From positions 1 through 16,843 of the forward strand of contig JAMFST010000950.1 of NCBI GenBank assembly GCA_026225435.1: 16,843 nt of DNA. The letters are read 5' to 3'. Origin of the DNA: Labilithrix luteola (lineage in GTDB: Bacteria; Myxococcota_A; Polyangia; Polyangiales; Polyangiaceae). Of this stretch, positions 6,972 through 15,430 are shown piece by piece. The position numbers and the translations under genes are program-made. The notes below the pieces were generated by a model. The model was not told where the DNA came from, did no database searches, and saw only the letters and a program-made list of their open reading frames with translations. Position 1 is the stretch's first letter; the number at the start of each line of letters is the position of its first letter.

Positions 6972-8630
6972 ATGCTTCGTGGAATGATGATGGACGCGCC
7001 GCTCAACGTGTCGTCGGCCATCGAGTACGGCGCCGAGATTCACCCTGACTCACGCCTCGTGACCGCCGCGATCGAAGGGGGTATTCACCGCACGACGCTG
7101 AGAAAGACGCTGCCGCGCATCGCCCAGCTGGCGCACGCGCTCAAGGCGATGGGGATCGGCGAAGGGGATCGCGTCGCCACGCTCGCCTGGAATACCTACC
7201 GGCACTTCGAGCTCTATTACGCCATCGGGGGGATCGGCGCGGTGACCCACACGGTCAACCCTCGACTGTTTCCCGATCAGCTCGCGTACATCGTCAATCA
7301 CGCCGAGGACCGGGTCCTCTTCTTCGATATCAACCTCGCGCCGCTCATCGCCAAGATGCGCGCGGTGTGGCCGAAGGAGATGATCTACGTCGCCATGACC
7401 GACCGGGCGCACAAGCCGGTGGGCGAGGGGCTGGAAGGGATCCTGGTCTACGAGGATCTGCTGGTCGGGCAGCCGACGTCGTACTCGTGGCCGACCATCG
7501 ACGAGAATGCCGCGGTGTCCCTTTGCTACACCTCGGGGACCACCGGCGAGCCGAAAGGCGCACTCTACACGCAGCGCTCGGTGATGCTGCACGCGCTCTT
7601 CGGGCTCACCTCCGGGCGCGCGAGCTACACCACGGGCAAGGTGGTTCTGCCGGTGGTACCGCTCTTCCACGTGAACGCCTGGGGGCTGCCGTACATCGCG
7701 CCGATGATCGGTCTGCACCTGGTGATGCCGGGCGTGCGGCTCGACGGGCCGAGCCTCTACGATCTGCTCGACGGCGAGGAGGTCTTCTCCTCGGCCGGTG
7801 TGCCTACCGTATGGGCCGGATTGCTCGCCGAGATCGAGAAGCGCGGGCGCAAGCCGGCGGCGATGCGCGAGGTGATCATCGGCGGCTCGGCGGCGCCGCG
7901 GCCGATGATCGAGGCCTTCGAGGAGCTGGGGATCGAGGTCATTCACGGCTGGGGGATGACCGAGATGAGCCCGGTCGGCACCACCGGGGCGATCGCGCTC
8001 AAGGACAGCCAGCGTCCGGTGCGCGAGATCCTCGACCTGAAGGCGCTGCAGGGGCGGCGGCTCTTCGGCGTCGAGCTGAAGATCGTCGACGAGGACGGCA
8101 ATCGTCTGGCGCACGACGGTGAAGCGACCGGCGAGCTCTTCGTGCGCGGCCCGGGCGTCATCTCCGGCTACTTCAAGAACCCCGAGGCGAGCGCCAAGGC
8201 CTTCGATCCCGAGGGCTGGTTCGCCACCGGCGACGTGGCGCGGATCACGCCAGACGGGTACCTGGCGATCGTCGATCGCACCAAGGATCTGGTGAAGTCG
8301 GGGGGCGAGTGGATCTCGTCGCTCGACGTGGAGAGCGCCGCGCTCAAGAACCCGGGGCTGGCGGCCTGCGCGGTCATCGCCGTGCCGCACCCGCGCTGGC
8401 AAGAGCGTCCGCTGATGGTGGCGGTCAAGGCGGCCGGCGCCGAGACGACCCGGGAGGACGTGCTGGCCACGCTCGCCGGCTCGATCGAGCGCTGGCAGCT
8501 CCCCGACGACGTGGTGTTCGTCGAAGCGCTTCCGCTCACCGCCACGGGTAAGGTATCGAAGCTGACGCTGCGCCAGCAGTTCAAGGACCACGTGCTCCCC
8601 GAACGCGACTTCCGGCACCCCGATGGCTGA
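6972..8630 (+). CDS. Fatty acyl-CoA ligase (AMP-forming, medium-chain AlkK-like)
   Basis: This 552-residue protein belongs to the adenylate-forming enzyme superfamily. It activates a fatty acid with ATP to an acyl-AMP and then to acyl-CoA. Seen in order: P-loop-like YTSGTTGEPKG at 186-196, HGWGMTEMSP at 325-334, GELFVRGPG near 388, the FATGD motif at 417-421, the hinge DRTKDLVKSGGEWIS at 435-449, and the catalytic C-terminal Lys 527 in LTATGK. The overall pattern resembles medium/long-chain AlkK-type ligases more than aromatic or acetate ligases. ATG 6972 has GAGGAG seven bases upstream, lying inside a hairpin; in-frame ATGs at 6984-6990 are alternatives. Its stop overlaps the TetR start by 8 bp. 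It would supply substrate to the divergent hydratase and dehydrogenase. Confidence 0.94.
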   Translation: MLRGMMMDAPLNVSSAIEYGAEIHPDSRLVTAAIEGGIHRTTLRKTLPRIAQLAHALKAMGIGEGDRVATLAWNTYRHFELYYAIGGIGAVTHTVNPRLFPDQLAYIVNHAEDRVLFFDINLAPLIAKMRAVWPKEMIYVAMTDRAHKPVGEGLEGILVYEDLLVGQPTSYSWPTIDENAAVSLCYTSGTTGEPKGALYTQRSVMLHALFGLTSGRASYTTGKVVLPVVPLFHVNAWGLPYIAPMIGLHLVMPGVRLDGPSLYDLLDGEEVFSSAGVPTVWAGLLAEIEKRGRKPAAMREVIIGGSAAPRPMIEAFEELGIEVIHGWGMTEMSPVGTTGAIALKDSQRPVREILDLKALQGRRLFGVELKIVDEDGNRLAHDGEATGELFVRGPGVISGYFKNPEASAKAFDPEGWFATGDVARITPDGYLAIVDRTKDLVKSGGEWISSLDVESAALKNPGLAACAVIAVPHPRWQERPLMVAVKAAGAETTREDVLATLAGSIERWQLPDDVVFVEALPLTATGKVSKLTLRQQFKDHVLPERDFRHPDG

Positions 8631-9252
8631 CGAGCCGACTCGCTCCACCTTCGACCGGCGCGAGGAGGTGCTCGCCGCCGCCGCCGAGTGCTTCATGCGC
8701 CGCGGGTACGACGCGACGACGATGGACCACGTGGCCGAGACGCTCGGCGCCACCAAGGGGCGCGTCTACCACCACTTCACGTCGAAGCCGGAGCTGTTCT
8801 TCGCCGTGTGGCGGCGGGCGATGGAGCTCGTCTTCGACGCGATCCTCCCGCACGCCACCACCGATGAACCGGGCGGCGAGCGGCTGGCCGCCATGGCCCG
8901 CGCCCACGCGCTCTGCATGATGGAGAAGCGCCCCTTCCAGCGCACCCTCGCGCGCGGCGTGGACCTCTATCGCTTCGGCGAGACGAGCGCCGAGAATCGC
9001 GCCATCCTCCAGGTGCTGATGGATCAGCGGCGGGAGTACGAGCTGCTCTTTCGCCGCGTCACCCAGGCCGGCGTGGACGACGGCTCGCTCGCGGTCCCCG
9101 ATGCGCGCGTCGCCACGCGCACGCTCCTCGGCGCGCTCAACTGGGTGACCATCTGGTACGAGCCGCGCCCTGGCGAGACACGCGCCGACCGGGAGAGGCT
9201 GGCCGAGCAGGTGGTGCAGACGGTGCTCGATGGGTTCCGTCACTTGCCATGA
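8623..9252 (+). CDS. TetR-family transcriptional repressor
   Basis: This 209-residue regulator has the usual TetR length. The N-terminal helix-turn-helix is at about residues 27-55 (MDHVAETLGATKGRVYHHFTSKPELF), with an all-helical C-terminal ligand domain. The ATG lies within the end of the ligase gene (8-bp overlap), so the two are translated from one message. It probably represses its own operon and the divergent maoC operon from the AGTATGT dyad at 6855-6884. By analogy with regulators of fatty-acid degradation such as PsrA and FadR-like TetR proteins, the inducer may be an acyl-CoA made by the ligase. The ligand is inferred from context only. Confidence 0.93.
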   Translation: MADEPTRSTFDRREEVLAAAAECFMRRGYDATTMDHVAETLGATKGRVYHHFTSKPELFFAVWRRAMELVFDAILPHATTDEPGGERLAAMARAHALCMMEKRPFQRTLARGVDLYRFGETSAENRAILQVLMDQRREYELLFRRVTQAGVDDGSLAVPDARVATRTLLGALNWVTIWYEPRPGETRADRERLAEQVVQTVLDGFRHLP

Positions 9253-9492
9253 CGCGATTTGCCGCTAGGGTGAGTGGCATCATGTTCCTGCGCTCGTTCC
9301 GCTAGTCGTTCGCGACGGAGTCGCTGGAAGCGCGCACGAACGAGCCCCGTTCGGAGCTGCGCTTTGCGTCCCTCGTCGCCGGCGTCGGTCGACCTGCAGG
9401 CATCTCGCGTCGCCCCCTCACGGGAGTGCCGCTGACTCTCGTCGTCCGTCGCCGGTCCCAAGAAACCTTGGTGTCTGGAGCACGGAAAAATC
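9253..9492 (+). promoter_or_regulatory. Leader region of the hflX-like/ABC-F operon
   Basis: These 240 bp hold no full gene. A seven-codon ORF, MFLRSFR, lies at 9282-9305. Its codons 4-6 and flanking bases (GCTCGTTC, 9292-9299) are complementary to GAACGAGC at 9338-9345, while CGAAC 9337-9341 can instead pair with GTTCG 9349-9353, so two folds exclude each other. A small hairpin CCAAG-aaac-CTTGG (9458-9471) lies just before the start codon but lacks a T run. I found no clear promoter. The arrangement recalls leader-peptide attenuators of ribosome-drug resistance genes, but in GC-rich DNA such pairings also arise by chance. Confidence 0.3.
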
Positions 9493-10872
9493 ATGATGAA
9501 GTTCAGCTCGAAACCTGTTTTGGAGCACAGCGAGGTACCGCTCGCCGATGACGGCCGCTTCGAGGAGATCGTCGCGACGTTCGAGGAGAGAGAGGCGGGC
9601 ACGACCGGACGAGCGAGCGCTTGCTACGTCGCCTCGGTGGTGTCGTCGCGCGCGGCGCTCGATGCGCGCGTACGCTCGGCGCAGCTCGGGGAGATCGTCG
9701 CTCTGGTGCGCAGCCAGGGGGGCGACGTGGTCGGGCAGGAGAGCTGCCGCCTGTCGGCGGTCGATCCGCGCACGCATCTCGGCAAAGGGCTGGCGCTCGA
9801 CCTGGCGTCGCGAGCGCGCGCGGCCGGGGCGACGATGCTGGTGGTCGACGCCGAGCTGTCCCCTTCGCAGACGCGCAACCTGGAGGACGCGTGCGGGATC
9901 GCCGTGTGCGATCGCGAAGCCGTCATCCTCAACGTCTTCCTCCGCCACGCGCGCACGCGGCGCGCTCGCATCCAGGTGGAGATCGCGCAGCTCGAGTACC
10001 TGCGTCCGCGCATCCGCGGCGTCGGCCTCGACATGGACCAGCAAACCGGTGGGGGCGCTCGCGCGCGCGGACCGGGAGAGACCGCCTCGGAGCTGCTCGC
10101 GCGGCAGCTGGACGGGCGGCTGGAGGAGCTGCGCAAGGCGCAGAAGAAGCTGGCGACGTCGGCGGAGACGCAGCGACGACGGCGCGACGGCTGCAAGCAG
10201 GTGGTGCTGGTCGGCTACACCAACGCCGGCAAGACCTCGCTGATGAACGCGCTCACCGGGGCGCAGTTGTCGGCGCGTGACATGCCGTTCGAGACGCTCG
10301 ACACGACCTCGCGCTCCCTCACCCGTCACGGGGGAGAGGTGGTGCTGAGCGACACTGTGGGCTTCATCCGCCGGCTGCCGGAGCGTCTGCTCGCGAGCTT
10401 CGAGTCGACGCTCGACGAGATCCGCCGCGCGTCGCTCCTCGTGCTCGTGGTCGACCTGACCGATCCGGAGCGCGAGGAGCACCTGGCCATCACCCGCGGC
10501 CTGGTGGCGCGGATGGGGGCGGGCGAGGTGCCGACGTTCTGCGTGTTCAACAAGCTGGATGGTCTGGCGACTCCGTTGGAGCGGGACGAGCTGGTGCGCC
10601 TGTCCGCCGGCAGCCCGTGGACCGCGCTGACGACGCGCGATCAGCAGGCCATCGCCGAGCTCGAAGCCACGCTCCTGCGCGTCGTGCGCGGCCAGGAAGA
10701 GGAGGTGACGATCTTCGTACCGTACACAGCGGCTGCTGTCCTCCAGGTGGTGTACGCGCAGTGCCGCGTCGTGAGCAGCGAGGGAACACCGCGTGGTCTC
10801 CGGTTACGAGTCCAGGGGCCGGCGGCGGTGGTGGCACGGATCCGGCGCGATCTGCGGCGGGTGACGTCGTGA
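9493..10872 (+). CDS. HflX-type ribosome-associated GTPase (divergent member)
   Basis: This 459-residue protein has the HflX architecture: N-terminal domain with RTHLGKG (93-99) and VVDAELSPSQTRNLE (118-131), a basic helical linker with GPGET (193-197), then the GTPase domain. Seen: G1 GYTNAGKTS (241-249), switch I TLDTT (268-272), G3 DTVGF (287-291), G4 NKLD (353-356). HflX splits 70S ribosomes under stress, and HflXr homologues in Listeria and mycobacteria give macrolide/lincosamide tolerance. Differences from the housekeeping protein: the ETxLExDRR stretch after GPGET is replaced (ASELLARQLDGR), and the G5 SA motif is not clear. It is not beside hfq or hflKC but overlaps an ABC-F gene by 4 bp. 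ATG 9493 or 9496; the ribosome site is weak. Confidence 0.88.
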   Translation: MMKFSSKPVLEHSEVPLADDGRFEEIVATFEEREAGTTGRASACYVASVVSSRAALDARVRSAQLGEIVALVRSQGGDVVGQESCRLSAVDPRTHLGKGLALDLASRARAAGATMLVVDAELSPSQTRNLEDACGIAVCDREAVILNVFLRHARTRRARIQVEIAQLEYLRPRIRGVGLDMDQQTGGGARARGPGETASELLARQLDGRLEELRKAQKKLATSAETQRRRRDGCKQVVLVGYTNAGKTSLMNALTGAQLSARDMPFETLDTTSRSLTRHGGEVVLSDTVGFIRRLPERLLASFESTLDEIRRASLLVLVVDLTDPEREEHLAITRGLVARMGAGEVPTFCVFNKLDGLATPLERDELVRLSAGSPWTALTTRDQQAIAELEATLLRVVRGQEEEVTIFVPYTAAAVLQVVYAQCRVVSSEGTPRGLRLRVQGPAAVVARIRRDLRRVTS

Positions 10873-12419
10873 GAGCGCTGGTCGAGATCTCCGGCGTGAC
10901 GGTGCGCACCGCGGCCGGGCGAACGCTCTTTGCCGATCTCACCATGCGTCTCGGGCGCGAACGGGTCGCGCTCGTCGGCCGCAATGGTGGTGGCAAGTCC
11001 ACGCTCCTCGCCCTGATCGCCGGGCACTTCGAGCCGGACGTCGGGCGCGTGCGCACGGCGAGCGCGCCGTGGCTGGTTCCGCAGGCCGCGGTGGACGGTG
11101 AAGAGTCGCGCAATCGTGCCCGCAGCCACGGAGAGGAGCGGCGCGCCGCGCTCGAAGCGGCGCGGCGGTCGGGCGCGGAGATTCTTCTCCTCGACGAGCC
11201 GACGGAGGATCTCGACGAAGCTGGGGTCGCCTGGCTTCGCCGCTGGCTCGACGCGTGGTCCGGCTGTCTCCTGGTTGCGTCGCATGATCGGCGCTTGCTC
11301 GCGGACTTCCGTCATTTCTTCCTCGTGAGCGAGGCCGGCTGTCGGCTCGTCTCGGGGACGCTCGAGGATCTCGACGCCGAGCTGGCGCGGGACCACGACG
11401 AGAGCGAGCAGCGCTACGCGCGCAACCTGCACCGGCTGGCGGAGGCCGAGGCGCACACGCTGCACGTCGCCCGGCGCAAGGCGCGGAAGAAGCGCTACGG
11501 ACGGTGCAGCGAGCTCGATCGAGGCACCTCGCGCATGCGGCTGAACACGAAGCGGAGCGAGGCGCAGGTCAGCCAGGGGAGGATCTCGCAGCTGCGCGAG
11601 GCACGGCTCATGGCGCTGCGCGACTGGAGTCGGTCGACGCGCCGCATGCTCGCGGTGAGCCTCTCGCTGGAGCTCCCCGAGCTGGGCGAGCTGCCGGCTG
11701 CCAGCACCGATGTCGTCGTACTTCGCGAGGTCGCGCTCGAGATCGCGGGTCGCCACCTCTTCGGTCCAGTCGATCTGCGTCTCCGGCGCGAGCGCCTGGC
11801 CGTAGTGGGGCCGAACGGGTCAGGCAAGACGAGCCTCTTCGAGGTTCTTCTCGGCCGTCGTGCGCCGAGCGCCGGTATCGCCTGGCGAGACGAGGCGAAG
11901 ATCGGTGTCATCGAGCAAGGGGGCGCCAACTGGCGGCTCGACGACTCGCTGCGGTCGTACCTGGAGCGCCACGGTCTGGTGACCACGCCCGAGGAGTACG
12001 CGCGCCTGGTCGCGGCGCATCGCTTTCCGCAGGGGCTCGCGGAGCGGCCGATGCGATCGCTCAGTCCCGGGGAGCGTGCGCGCGCCGCGTTGATCTGCCT
12101 GCTGCGTCGCTCGCCGTTGCCGGAGCTGCTGCTGCTCGACGAGCCGACGTACAGCCTCGATCTGGTGGGGCAGCAGGCGCTCGTCCGGGTGCTGCGCGCG
12201 TGGCCCGGCGGGCTCGTGGTGGCCAGTCATGACGAGACGTTCCTCGCGGCGATCGGCGTCGACGCTCGCCTCAGCCTCGGCGGTGCGCCGGCCGTGGTCA
12301 GGAGCGCTTCGACGAGCAGCACACGCTCACCCTGCACGGCGAGCGCATCGTCACCCACCGTCGCATGCCGCGTCGGCGTCGACGTCGAGAGCATCGCGCG
12401 GCAGCTGGCGCGGCGCTGA
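10869..12419 (+). CDS. ABC-F ATPase, antibiotic-resistance-like, with shortened first NBD
   Basis: This 516-residue protein has two ATP-binding domains and no membrane segment. Domain 1: Walker A GRNGGGKST (37-45), Q-loop VPQ (70-72), degenerate signature SHGEE (87-90 region), Walker B ILLLDEP (105-111), switch VASHD. Only about 42 residues separate Walker A from the signature. Domain 2: GPNGSGKTS (314-322), LSPGE (398-402), LLLLDEP (420-426), VASHD. A charged helical linker of about 110 residues, rich in Arg/Lys, joins them; in ABC-F proteins this linker reaches the ribosomal P-site and peptidyl-transferase centre. Short first domains also occur in Msr-type resistance proteins. GTG 10869 overlaps the HflX stop (GTGA), so translation is coupled. 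Residues 475-500 are Ser/Thr-rich and may be out of frame. Confidence 0.88.
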   Translation: MRALVEISGVTVRTAAGRTLFADLTMRLGRERVALVGRNGGGKSTLLALIAGHFEPDVGRVRTASAPWLVPQAAVDGEESRNRARSHGEERRAALEAARRSGAEILLLDEPTEDLDEAGVAWLRRWLDAWSGCLLVASHDRRLLADFRHFFLVSEAGCRLVSGTLEDLDAELARDHDESEQRYARNLHRLAEAEAHTLHVARRKARKKRYGRCSELDRGTSRMRLNTKRSEAQVSQGRISQLREARLMALRDWSRSTRRMLAVSLSLELPELGELPAASTDVVVLREVALEIAGRHLFGPVDLRLRRERLAVVGPNGSGKTSLFEVLLGRRAPSAGIAWRDEAKIGVIEQGGANWRLDDSLRSYLERHGLVTTPEEYARLVAAHRFPQGLAERPMRSLSPGERARAALICLLRRSPLPELLLLDEPTYSLDLVGQQALVRVLRAWPGGLVVASHDETFLAAIGVDARLSLGGAPAVVRSASTSSTRSPCTASASSPTVACRVGVDVESIARQLARR

Positions 12420-12426
12420 CCGAGGA

Positions 12427-13066
12427 TCACTCCTCCGGCTGCCGCCCGTAGGTGACGAACTTGTCCAGCACGCGGGCCATCTCCGCGGCGTCGAGGAGGG
12501 GCGGCTCGCCGAGCTGCAGGGCCCGCCAGTACATCTCCGCCAGCGTCTCCACCTCGATGGCCAGCTTGAACGCGCTCGCGAAGTCCGCGCCGAGCGCGAT
12601 CATCCCGTGGTTGGCGAGGAGGCAGGCGCGCCGGCCCGCGAGCGCGGCGACGGCGTGCGCCGAGAGCTCCTCGGTGCCGAACGTCGCGTAGGGCGCGCAG
12701 CGGATGTCAGCCCCTCCGGCGACGGCGACCATGTAGTGGAAGGCGGGTATGCCGCGCCCGTGGCACGCGATGCTGGTCGCGAAGGGGGCGTGCGCGTGGA
12801 GGACGACGTCGACCTCCGGGCGGGCGACGAAGACGTCGCGATGGAAGCGCCACTCCGACGAAGGGAGGCGCCGTCCGCTCGCTTTGCCGGCGAGATCGAC
12901 GTGCACCACGTCGGCCGCGACGAGCGTGTCGTACGGCATGCCGGACGGCGTGACGAGGAAACCCGTCGTCACGCGGTGGCTCAGGTTCCCCGAGTTGTTG
13001 CGCGTGAGGCCGGTGGTGTTCAGCCGCCGCGCCGCCTCGATGAGCCGCTCGCGCAGCTCGGTCGTG

Positions 13067-13080
<14 letters not shown>
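12427..13080 (-). CDS. FucA-like class II aldolase, candidate methylthioribulose-1-phosphate aldolase
   Basis: This 217-residue protein is very close in length and motif to E. coli L-fuculose-1-phosphate aldolase. Seen: phosphate-binding NSGNLSHR (29-36) and SGMPY, catalytic Glu 76 in LPSSEWRFH, zinc ligands His 95 and His 97 (LHAHAPF) and His 158 (LANHGM), Tyr 116 in HYMVAVAGG, then CAPYATFGTEELS. Such zinc enzymes cleave 1-phospho-ketoses to dihydroxyacetone phosphate and an aldehyde. No fucose gene is near; instead its start overlaps the end of mtnA by 14 bp. This pairing matches the DHAP shunt, in which such an aldolase splits 5-methylthioribulose-1-phosphate (or 5-deoxyribulose-1-phosphate). 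MtnB dehydratase is a related alternative, but the FucA-like catalytic set argues against it. Substrate is inferred from context. Confidence 0.85.
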
Positions 13081-14200
<1,120 letters not shown>

Positions 14201-14204
14201 CCCG

Positions 14205-14312
14205 CTACCGCTCCCCCGCGCCGCCGCGCGTGAAGGTGCGCGCGGCGCGGTCCGGGGTGAGGGCGGGGTGGGCGAGGAGCGAGCCGACGTCGATGGCGGG
14301 GGTGCTGGGCAA
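14205..14312 (-). CDS. Possible 35-residue small protein or gene remnant before mtnA
   Basis: A TTG at 14312-14310 preceded by GGAGG (14326-14322, nine bases away) opens 35 codons ending in TAG four bases before the mtnA ATG. Every sense codon after the start ends in G or C, as in real genes of this window. The product contains AIDVGSLLAHPALTPDRAAR and is not recognised. It has no transmembrane segment. It may be a short leader gene translationally coupled to mtnA, or the N-terminal remnant of a gene since lost. High GC alone could also give this pattern, since the opposite strand is similarly biased. Confidence 0.35.
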   Translation of the reverse strand: MPSTPAIDVGSLLAHPALTPDRAARTFTRGGAGER

Positions 14313-14343
14313 GGGAAGAAGCCTCCGAGGAGCGCGGAGCTTA

Positions 14344-14353
14344 GCCAATTGGC
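14344..14353. promoter_or_regulatory. Perfect palindrome GCCAATTGGC in mtnA/LysR divergent region
   Basis: A perfect 10-base palindrome lies 47 bp upstream of the LysR start and inside the 87-bp space between that gene and the small ORF before mtnA. The surrounding 60 bp are clearly lower in GC than the genes, as expected for a control region. It could be an operator of the LysR protein; no reliable promoter hexamers were found beside it. Confidence 0.35.
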
Positions 14354-14399
14354 AGAATTCGACCGGCCTGTCGCCAGCTGTTGCATCATCGGGAGCACG

Positions 14400-15344
14400 A
14401 TGCCCCGCTCGACTGCCAAGGTGACCGATTATGAAACACTGGTCGGGGACCTGCGCGATCTGCGCGCCTTCGCGCTGGCCGCCGATCTGCGCTCGCTCAC
14501 CGGCTCCGCGCGCACCAGCGGCGAGAGCAAGGCCACGGTGAGCCGGCGCATCACCCGCCTCGAGTCGTCGCTGGGGGTCGCCCTGCTGCGCCGCTCCACC
14601 CGCGGCATCGAGGTGACCGACGAAGGGGCGGCCTACCGCCTGCGTGTCGGGGAGGTCCTCGAGCTGCTCGGCGACGCCAACGCCGCGGCCGTGCACGGCG
14701 GGCGGGCGACGCCGTCGGGTCAGCTGCGCGTCACCGCCGCGCCCGGCTACGCCTCTGGGCTCGCCCCGGTCTTCGCTTCCTTCACCGCGCAGTATCCGCA
14801 GGTGGTGCTGGTGGTGAATGTCTCCTCGCGGTTCGTCGATCTCGAGGCGGAGCACTTCGACGTGGCGCTGCGGGCGACTGGCAAGCTGGCCGATTCTTCG
14901 CTGGTGGCGGTGCGCCTCAACGGATCGCAACCGGAGGGGAGCGTGGTCGCCGCTCCGTCGTACCTGGCGGCGCACCTTCCCCCGCGCCGGCCGCAGGATC
15001 TGGCAAACCATCGCTTCCTCGCGCTCGCCGAGAGCGGCGGGCCGTTCCTCTTGCCGTTCACCCGCAGGGGCACGGGCGAGACGCTGCACGTGACCGTGCC
15101 CGTGGCGCTCGCCGGCTCCGACCTCGGCTTCCTCAAGGAGATGGCGCTGCAGGGCGCCGGGATCACCGTGCTGCCCAGGATCAACGTGCAGCGCGAGCTC
15201 GACGACGGCCGGCTGGTGCATCTGCTCCCGAGCTACGCGTGGCCGCAGGTGAGCCTCTTCGTCATCCACCGCGGTGGGCCCTTCGTGCCGCCCAAGGTGC
15301 GCGTCTTCGTCGAGCACCTGCGCAAGTCGCTGTTGCAGAAGTAG
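14400..15344 (+). CDS. LysR-family transcriptional regulator
   Basis: This 314-residue protein has the LysR fold: DNA-binding domain at about residues 18-76 (DLRDLRAFALAADLRSLTGSA, ATVSRRITRLESSLG, then LLRRSTRGIEVTDEG) and an effector domain from about 100 (GQLRVTAAPGYASGLAPVFASF). The helix-turn-helix has the unusual SARTSGESKATVSRRI in place of the common AAxxLxxSQPAVSxxI. ATG 14400 has GGGAG four bases upstream, giving a 17-residue extension before the usual LysR start; GTG at 14421 is an alternative. It is divergent from mtnA and lies 86 bp before an SDR gene in the same direction, so either may be its target; LysR-SDR pairs are common. Confidence 0.92.
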   Translation: MPRSTAKVTDYETLVGDLRDLRAFALAADLRSLTGSARTSGESKATVSRRITRLESSLGVALLRRSTRGIEVTDEGAAYRLRVGEVLELLGDANAAAVHGGRATPSGQLRVTAAPGYASGLAPVFASFTAQYPQVVLVVNVSSRFVDLEAEHFDVALRATGKLADSSLVAVRLNGSQPEGSVVAAPSYLAAHLPPRRPQDLANHRFLALAESGGPFLLPFTRRGTGETLHVTVPVALAGSDLGFLKEMALQGAGITVLPRINVQRELDDGRLVHLLPSYAWPQVSLFVIHRGGPFVPPKVRVFVEHLRKSLLQK

Positions 15345-15359
15345 CAACACCGGGTTGCT
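15343..15359. repeat. Inverted repeat between LysR and SDR genes
   Basis: AGCAAC-accgg-GTTGCT, perfect 6-base arms with a 5-base centre, overlaps the LysR stop codon. It has no T run after it, so it is not a standard intrinsic terminator. It lies 72 bp before the SDR start and could be an operator for that gene or a processing/termination hairpin. Confidence 0.35.
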
Positions 15360-15430
15360 CAGCGTCGCGTAGCTGGCCAGGGTGAAACGCCTTACTCAAC
15401 TCTCGAGCGAGTGCTCGGGAGGATTTCATC

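Noticed and set aside
7050..8756. A 568-codon open frame on the minus strand opposite the acyl-CoA ligase
   Set aside because: Composition is that of an antisense shadow and the plus strand carries every adenylate-forming enzyme motif.
9458..9471. Hairpin CCAAG-aaac-CTTGG as a terminator before the HflX-like gene
   Set aside because: Only five pairs, no following T run, and it lies within 22 bases of the start codon; kept only as a note in the leader entry.
14201..14419. In-frame N-terminal extension of MtnA
   Set aside because: It is Pro/Ser/Arg-rich with no similarity to MtnA, whose homology begins at the ATG at 14200 with an upstream ribosome site.
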